Positions 55,691 to 64,000 of a stretch of 64,000 nt of DNA are shown here, piece by piece. Both the position numbers and the translations under genes were made by a program. A model generated the notes under the pieces. The model was not told where the DNA came from and made no database searches. It worked only from the letters and a program-made list of their open reading frames with translations. Each line of letters begins with the position of its first letter. The stretch's first letter is position 1. The stretch comes from Drechslerella dactyloides (lineage: Eukaryota > Ascomycota > Orbiliomycetes > Orbiliales > Orbiliaceae): contig JAGTWJ010000008.1 in NCBI GenBank assembly GCA_020064725.1, positions 1,736,001-1,800,000 of the forward strand, written 5' to 3'.

Positions 55691-58600
55691 TGCGGCTTTA
55701 GATGGAAGCGACGTTGTGGTAATTGAAGTTTGGGATCGTGGGGTAAAAAGTTGTATGTTATACCGGTGCGGGAACGCCGTCCGGTAAGAGTCGGGATTGC
55801 TTGGATGTTATGTAAAGGCGTCTATAGATATAGCTCGAGATGTGGCGAACCGAGATAGACGGAGGAGAGGGTCGAGAGCAGTAATAACTTCGAAGAACCG
55901 ATACTTTGCGAGTTCGATGGAAAATAATTCCTGCAGGATAACAAAGAGAGATAAAGAGGAGATGGAGGATTGAAAGTGCTCTGGCGCAGCCAATGCAATT
56001 AAATTCTGTAGATGGAATCAATAGGAGCTTTTCGGGCTGCGAGAGTTCGCAGAAGGTGCTTTTGCTTTGTTTGTTCGGATAGAAGAGGCTACGGCCGCCG
56101 TCTAGTGGAAAGAAGCGTATACGGATAGTATACTATACACGGCTGCAGGTATCGCAACAAACGTTCGCCTGGACGAGGGTATGTAGTATGTATTCTGTAT
56201 GCGGACGTGCGAACATGCAGCTAGCTAGTATATTTAGTCAACCTGGCTGGGATGCAATGCAAGTCTGAGTCAACGAGCGACTGGTGAGAAAAGAAGCAGC
56301 AAGATGTTGGAGGAGGAGAAAGATCAGGAAGGACCAAAGCGAAACTGCCGCGGGCAGAGCAGCCTCCGGGTTCTTATACCAAAGCTCTCGAAGGCTACTT
56401 GAGAAAAGTAAGTACGGTATGTGAGAGGGATGTGGGGGAGGATATCGAGCCCTTCACTCGCTGATACTCGGGCCAGCACTACTAGACTAACAGCGTCGAA
56501 GCCAACCGGAGACATGAGCATGCAAGCAGCGCACCTCCTTCTGTTTCCTCCCGATTGTTCAACTTTCTTTTTTCGAGCCAGAATGCATTTTCATTTTCCT
56601 TCGAGGAAAGCCCGACCTTCTTTCTCTTCTCCCCAGCTCGAATTCGAACACCACCACCCCTGGGCCTGCCCTTGCATTTGCTCTTTTTTTCTTTCTTTTT
56701 TTCTTTTCTGTCTTGGCCGAACCTAGTTAAGAAAAAAGTTGGCTAGTGAGATGCCTCAATCGAATCGAAGGATATCCGGATGAGCGAAGAAGCAATATAG
56801 TCAACATTCGCAACGGAGTTACTACGTTTCGTTCGTTCTTGGGTACGGTCGGGTCCTTGCACCTCGCACCGACCGCCAGCTCCAAATATTTTATTCTATC
56901 CATTGCATGCTTGTTAGCTAACCGTCCGTGCTGGGAAACCGATCCATCCACAGCGACCGGCTTAGTTACCGCTGGATGCTATACCCTCCTAGACGCAAGT
57001 GCGTCTGTCTGTAAGTACCCCATCCATGCATTGGCAATATGCAGCTCGCGAGAGAAAAAGTTGGCCCAGAGGTGTGAGCTAACAAGGTGCACTGTGCCCT
57101 TTCCCCATTATTGTAACGTTCCTGTGCAAGGTAGGCAATTAAAATGCGAGGAAGCGTACAGGTACATGTACCCAACCGTGAGCAGAGAGTCTGTTAACAG
57201 ACAGTGTGGATATCAAAGTCAAGCCCAATCGCCAATGGGGAGGCCCCTTCTGAGAAAAAGGAAAAACGCTACATCTTTCCAATATTCGCATCTCTCGATA
57301 CGATTCGATCGAGTGCAGCTGCACAACCGGTTTCTGCGTCCATATCATGCTATAGCAAAGTCACTATACTTGTCTTGTTATTACAACTAACGGTTGGAGC
57401 AAGAACGAGCGAGGCGAGAAAATGGTGAGAGGAACGATACCCAAAAAGAAAATATATAGAAAGAGGGCACAATTCGCTATCGGTCACCTTATGCCGCGCC
57501 GAAGACCAACCGTCCGTTGGAAATTCTAGCAAATCGCCTGCGAAGGCCTTGCTTGCGCTCACCGTGGGGAAGCCCGGCCGGCTGTTTGAAAGTGAGTCGC
57601 GCACTAGGACTAGGCTCGACTTGGGGAAACAGAAGAAGGTTGAGGAAGAATTCGGAAGAAGAAAACATATATGGGGGTCATCCTCTTTCGCTCCACGGTC
57701 CAGGCCGACGAGCGCGTTAGCACGGGGTTCCGGCGTAAAGACGTTTTTAATTTGTCGCCTGGCAGGATTTTAGAAGGAAGCTGGAGAAGAGGCGAGTGTA
57801 TTTGCAATTAATCCACGATTCTGCGAGATATAAACTTGATTGTCTCCGCCGTACCAACTACCAACTACGACTTAACGCGAATCGAATGCGCAAGTCTTTT
57901 CAAGCCTTTTAGCGTTTCTCGCATTTTACAAGTCCCGACCAAGCGCAAGCTCCGCAATAATATCAAGATGACCTATGATGTTTCAGTGCATGGCCAGGCC
58001 GGTCACGTCCTTTTGAGGCTGACCCATTGCATCGCACGCGATGCCTGTTTGTCCCAGCTGGGCGTCCGCCCACGCTTGATCGCGCTCGTTTCTCCGGACG
58101 CCGTGAATGAAAACTGGCGATCGCGCTGGATCCATGACCCCGATGGGGCCAAAGCGAAGCAAGCAGACCTTACAGGGAGCCATCGAGAACGAGAAACATG
58201 GCCATCGTTTCCCGGCTGCACGCTCTTCGGATCCTTGGGGCACTCTCGCAGCCCCGTCTTATAATTCTGTTATTATATTATCACAGCTATTAAGTGGTTG
58301 CATGGCTAGTCTGTGCATCTCGATACCCCAGTTTTCCGGTCACAGAACATTTCACATCGTCTTCCTGGATCGCAATTGGCTGGTGACGGTTACAGCCTCT
58401 TTGGTCGGCATGCACATGCGTTCCCCGGTTCCAGCTTCCGGCCCCGATGGCGTTTGGCGATGCGAATTTCCATCGGCTGGGCGCGCAGGCAGCGACCGTT
58501 AAAATCCGTATCTCCATTCGTGTTTGCGATTTTAGCATTTTTGGCGGCGCGCGATGCAAATGGCGAGCGCTTTGCCACCACCAAAATTTTTTCTAGCTGT

Positions 58601-61600
58601 ATAAATATAGCTTCTGGGTTCGGCTCGTCGCAGGAGCAAGCAACCTGTTGTTGATTGCTGTCGCATTTCAATAGCTAAAATTGAACAAGATATGCGGGGA
58701 AATCTTCCATTCTTGTTCCGGACTCTCGCACGAAGCAACCTTCGAGCTCGCTCGCTCGTGCATGATGGTGGGCTGGTTGAGTGATACGAAACAAGCGCAC
58801 GATTGTCGTCGCCAGTCTACCCACTGCATGCCAATTGAATCCTTCAAGCGGCGGAAATTTCTTCCAGAGAATCCAGACGAGCGACATGTTAATAACCGTG
58901 ACGCATTGCATCCGCCCACGTCTCGTTTGCGCCCGGCTGGCAGCAGCATCGCTCCATAGACTACGTATATGTGGTTCTCGGCCTCCTTAATAAACCTGGT
59001 TATTCCTGTTCATAGCCGGCCGTCGTGATGCAATATGTAACACAGCGGCGTCTGTTCCCTCTGATTTTCACAAACGGTTTCTTAATTCGCTCAGGAACAG
59101 CCGGCTGGGTGAATGCAAAGCTCTGTTTCTGAAACAGGCAGCGTGCGCTCGTGCAAGTTTCTGCTTGCCTTTCGTGCAAGCAAGCGTGCTTGGAAGGGAA
59201 GGGTTCTGGAAAGGTTCCGATGCATGATGATGATGCCTACAGGAATATTAATCGGTCCATCTCATCTTTTGTTTTTCCTGTCCACAGGACAGGCAATGTT
59301 GCTCCACACCGTCACGATCGCGGGCAGGGGAGGGGGTACAAATTGTAGCTGGCATGCTCGTTCAGAAAAAAAAAAAAAAGGCACCATCGATCGAGGAAGG
59401 AAAAACGAAGCGGGTCGGGTCTGAGGATGCAGGCATTCGCATTCGTGCCTGGCATTGCTTGCTCTCCTGCTGTGCTCATGCTAAGTTGACCCAACCAGGT
59501 CCATTTTAAATGGATTGAAAAATCGTCTCTGCAGGGTGAATAGTACTAGCATGAATTACGAAATTTACCAAAATGGCCTCTGTCTTTTGTTTGTGAAGGA
59601 AAATTTTCCTCCGGTTCCCATCAGCATCAGTAATAAAATCGCGATATACCAACGACCAGTGGACATCCTTCAGCTTCCTCTTGCGGTTCTCGTCGCCCCG
59701 CTTTTTCGTAACCATGCTCCACGCTACAAAATACAAGGACCGAAGGTCTCACTTGAATCTTCAGACTTCGAGAACACCAGAGAACAATACGCTGCTAGCT
59801 ACTTCCTTCAATTTCCGGGCTGACAGGGTCAGCGCTGCTTGTTCGTCGACGTGTTACAAACTAGTTTGACAGAACTTTGTGGTCTTGACTCTGCTGAGTG
59901 TTTTTGCAAGTGGCGGCTAATTCGCAGCCGTTTGTCACCCCACGACGCCGGCTCGCTGCTTGTGGCCGACCTACGGATGCGGGCGACCGTCTCCGTGCGA
60001 ATATAGTAGTGCCTCGGCAGGACTGAGCTAAGTGAGCCGGCGAAAGCTTAAGCAAGAGTGGATTCAAAGACATCATGGGTGGACGAATCCACGAGACTAT
60101 AATATCAACGGGAGCAAACGTAGCCAAGAAGTCTCGAGTGCTACATGCCACATGCTACACGAGATACTGTGGAATCACCCGGACAGCCAGTCGGCATATG
60201 CACATGCAGCTATGAATAACTTCGGTAACCGGAGTGATCTTGTATCAAAATCTTGTTTCCGGATCCCTCCTTTTGTGTAAGATAGTGTATACGTAGGTAC
60301 AAGGTTGTGCAACTGTGCAAAATTTTGACTGAATCCTGACAGAAATGACATGGCACGATACTACCTCTGGTCTACAGTTGCATGTGCTGCAGCTGGCAAC
60401 TACTAACTTTATGCACGTTATCGAATGCTTCTCTTACCTTTTCTAAGCTTATCCTCCAAGAAAATTCATATTTTTGTTTTTTATTTCCATGCGAGAAGAC
60501 TACTAGCATGCGGACTCTAAAGCTCCAGACTACAGAATTGATAGCACTCGGAGTTGCTTGATCATGCTAGTGGCCCCCCACATCTTATGCAGCGGATCGT
60601 CCGTGATGTTCCGCTTTGAGCAAGCAGGCTCAAAAAAGGAACATTGGCGGACATCCACACAGAAAAAAGCTTCCACAGGGTCGAATTGCCGTATTTAGCA
60701 GTGTATACGGGCTTGCTTTAATTTATCTCTCGTCGACCCTCGCTCTCGGCGAGCTCCTTGTGCGACCACGGTCCGGTGGAGATAATGAAGTGGTAAAAAG
60801 TGCATGCGCACGCCAGAGCTCAGCGAGGGGAGAAGCAGCGAGCAAGCGAACGGAAATAATAAGTCAAGGCAGATAGCGACTATGTACTTAGTTCTTAATG
60901 AATCGACGGGGCATGGCAAGGATAAAGTTGGGACGAATTCGACACGTGTCAAATGTTCGGAAGGTGGATGCGGGTGAGCAGAAGATGCGTCTTCGCATAG
61001 GCAGATGAGGGCTCCGGGTTCTGGCGGTCAATGCCGATGAGCGGTATTTTCTCCCACGAGGACTTCGTATTCGCTCAAATATTGTCTTACATGCGTGCCC
61101 TCCTTTGGAGTTTCCTGCTGAAAAGATCGGACGAGGCGTTCGAGAAATCGATCGATTCGGAGGGGGGACCCCTGGAGGGCTCGGACAGGATCTCTTGCAG
61201 ATGTTGCAGACCTGCCTATGGTAGGCAGCGTAATCTGGAGTCTGTGGAGATAATTAATATGTTTGATGACGGTTATATGGTGCATGATATTAATTAAGCA
61301 CTGGAGCACCCGTCTGATAAGACTGGTGCTGACGCGTATAAGTAAGCTTTGGCTAGCAAGCTGTCGAATGCGCAATCAACTTACAACAAGTGTCTTCTTG
61401 GAATAGGGTTTTCCAATCATGAATCGTGAAGTTCGCTCTGCTGCATTGCATCGCGTCGGCGCCAGAGATGTCTGTCACTATTGCTGATAATTGGCGTCCT
61501 TTGCAAGCTTTGAACCTTCCACCAAATCACAGAATCCTAGCAGCCACCTTGATCCTGCAATCGTACATGCTGCATCCCTCCATTACATTTATTTGATGCA

Positions 61601-64000
61601 GCCCAGCCCGATATAATATATATGACGCAGTTGAAAGCCTCTTAGCTAGCTTGGGCTCGATATGGACGCGAACTATCATTGCCGGGCGAATTGTATTTCC
61701 TCGATTGCAATTGCAATTACGCTTGCAATATGCTATACTAGCATTGGTATTTCTGGAATCGCGACTGTTAAGTTGCCTCTGACGTTATCGGCCAGTATCT
61801 TCCGCCACTGCAGGTACGCCACGATAGCACCGCTAGCCTGTTGCGGCGTCTCGCACGATGCTCCAGGAAACTCCTTGGAGATGAGGCGGCCGTTGGACGG
61901 TGCTGTCAGCCGACGGGAACCAATCGCTGGCGCTGGCGTGTTGTCGCTGCAGGCCAAGGCTGACGCCCGCAGGAAACTCGGCTCCACCTCACGGGAAAAA
62001 TTGCTGGTACGGTATGATATTATGGCGGTGGTGGTACTGGTACTGGTACTTGGGCGTGCCCGAGCTATAGTAGATAACCAGCTGCAGAACGGGGGAAATT
62101 TAGTTGCGTTAGGGCTTATTAATGCCCGTTGCGTACGTATGCAGTGTCGGTGTGCATCTTGTTTCTGTCATGCAATGCAAAGGCTCAACTTGACTATCTC
62201 TGTCTGTTGAACGAGCTAGCGCTGTGGCTGCCGGGGATATTAATTCTCTAGGCGAGAGGTGGAGGCTCGAGCTACATACCTGCTAGCACCATGCACGATG
62301 CAGCTCACCTACATTGGGTCGCAAGTCGGCCGTCGGGGAGCTGGGAGCCTGTGGCGAGCACGGTTAGGCGGTCTGTGTGTTTGCATATTTTGCGAACATG
62401 TTTGCGGCAGCACTTGGTGCACGGTACATACATCGATACATGGGGCTGTGATGGAGCGCCTGCCCGGAAGTGCCTGAGAGAGACAGAAAAACAGACTGGC
62501 ACGTACGTACCGGATGTCACGAGCCTCTGTTGTTGTAATTGGTGGGGAATGCTAGCCGGGTTCTGATGAGCATCGTTGCCGTGCAGCTTTTAGCTTCCCG
62601 CTGGTGGCCAGAGCTCCTGCAACTGGGATCACGAGAAACAGAATTCAACTTGTAGTATCGTTGGCTATTGCATAGCCTAGCAACGAAATAATTAGGCGTG
62701 ATTCGCGACTGTATCTGCTATCTCGTGTTACACGGCATCGCGTATGTCTACATGAAAGTACATGCATGCATACTGCATGGGCAATTCATTTGACAGACGG
62801 GCTGCATATATAGCGAGCTAGCTGTCGTGTACGTACGCACGTATCGTTGGGGGAACTATAAGTTCGGGCGTCTGAGCTTCAATTCATTCTGACCAGGCTA
62901 ATAAACTAGTACTATAGTTGCAACGAGGTCAAGGCGGCCGTTGGGCTGATAATTATATGGGCGATACTCAGCCAATGTAGGGATTGAAGCGAGTTATAAC
63001 GTTACTGCTTGGTTTAGATATTACACTTAGCTAATCCCATTTCTTGTGAGCCGTTTATTGGAGGCAAAAGTTAACGGCTCATGATCATATTACGAGTGAA
63101 TAACCGGGGCTTATATAGTTTGCCCAGCTGGGCGCGCGCACGCTGGTAGGGGTATTCAATTATCGAATTCGAGGCGAGTTCGGTTGTAAGCGACGTCAGT
63201 GCGGAGGACATCTAAATGAGGTGCATTTCAACATATATCAAGCGTAGTTGTCTCGCGACGCTAACCCGCTGTCCTTCGACCTCCCGCGGCCCGCTTCGCA
63301 GGTAAAAGATGGTCGGGCTGGTTTCACGGGACAACAGGCATGGATGCACGGCGTTTCCCGTCTGGTCTCGAGGAGCTCTAGATACAAGTGTCTATGTACC
63401 AGTTCATTGCGACATGCACCCCTGGGGGCTTAGAGGCATTTGGCTGTATAATTGATGCCGTGCACGCGTGCGCCCTCTCACAAACGGAAATGCTAGCCTT
63501 TTATCCGGAGACGGTATCATATGATTTTCTCTCTGCCAGCAATTTATTTGTCATGAGCATTTGTCCACGTCAAGCCGAGCTTCCGGTAGGTGTTCAGGTG
63601 AGGTATTCCATATATTCTAATATTCATATCTACAAGGACACCTGGTTCTGGGGAGCCCGTCTAGTCTGCTTGCAAGGGGCACGGTGATATGTTGTCGGCA
63701 GACAGCTGTCCAGCGTGGTTTGTGTTCACAGGTCGACCGCGCGTGGCGCGGCGACATTCATACCCAGGTATCGATGCTGAGCGAGCATATCAATTACCAG
63801 GTAAATCTACTTGTGTGCCGCCCTACAGATTCTGCACTAGACACGCAAACCGTGCATGTGCATACGGGAGGCCAAAAGACAGCGGACTGGCTTCGTCAGA
63901 CAAACGGGAAGCCTGTGGGAGAGGCATTTTTGAACCCGCTGGTCCGGACGGGGTTGTCTGTCGAGAAGTGCATATGAATGTTAGCGTTCTCGAGTCAGAT
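55691..64000. other. Long gene desert at the right end
   Basis: About 8.3 kb without a supported gene. From 55.7 to 56.7 kb the plus strand is purine-rich, meaning C/T-rich on the minus strand, as in fungal promoters and leaders. Further right there are TGCATGC palindromes (near 56905 and 62762), an A run at 59369-59380 and many overlapping frames on all strands, most beginning at non-ATG codons. The longest, at 56746-57390 and 61662-62210, have no recognisable domain. Either a regulatory domain, non-coding RNAs or decayed sequence. Confidence 0.55.

Noticed and set aside
56746..57390. 214-codon plus-strand frame
   Set aside because: Starts at GTG; contains no domain, signal or conserved motif and lies in a gene desert.
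61662..62210. 182-codon plus-strand frame with hydrophobic patches
   Set aside because: Has an ATG and two hydrophobic runs, but Cys/Arg-rich mixed composition and no splice or domain support. Likely chance.
1..64000. CRISPR arrays, bacterial operons, riboswitches
   Set aside because: Introns, intergenic lengths and gene families are fungal; no direct-repeat/spacer pattern was seen.

Overview
The window is nuclear DNA of a filamentous ascomycete (Pezizomycotina). The genes have short spliceosomal introns with GTRNGY-type donors and CTRAY branch points. Families seen include a Clr5-domain protein, a CFEM-like protein, a cyanovirin-N homology protein, GH55, Rft1, Src1/Heh1, ribophorin I and SF3b14. 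A pogo/Fot1-type transposon carries C-to-T/G-to-A damage that looks like repeat-induced point mutation (RIP). The genus cannot be fixed from sequence alone. Exon boundaries below were derived by hand from splice signals and reading frame; no transcript data were available.

Layout. (A) 1-27 kb is a loose region dominated by secreted or niche-type genes: a Clr5-ankyrin protein, a cyanovirin-N-like protein, two paralogous small beta-rich proteins, a proteinase K-like protease with no room for the usual inhibitor propeptide, and a very large secreted protein joining a NucA/NucB-like region, a GH55 beta-1,3-glucanase and a Cys-rich C-terminus. A small secreted Cys-rich gene is divergent from it and appears to be a free-standing relative of that C-terminus. 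Then come a crystallin-like small secreted protein, a decayed pogo element with perfect 55-bp terminal inverted repeats, and a CFEM-like membrane protein. (B) 27-31 kb is gene-poor and ends in a pyrimidine-rich leader. (C) 31-53 kb is a compact housekeeping block: a tail-anchored orphan, a type II glycosyltransferase-like protein, a HAD phosphatase divergent from RFT1, an Hsp20, Src1/Heh1, a pseudouridine-catabolism fusion divergent from OST1, and SF3b14. (D) 53-64 kb is almost empty; its only supported gene is a 57-residue ORF.

How the parts work together. The block in C is rich in ER and N-glycosylation functions: RFT1 (lipid-linked oligosaccharide translocation), OST1 (oligosaccharyltransferase) and a type II glycosyltransferase-like protein. 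Region A looks like an accessory compartment that acts outside the cell. The most unusual locus is 13.7-21.0 kb: the modular giant protein and its divergent small partner share a 1.1-kb intergenic region and appear to share a C-terminal cysteine domain.
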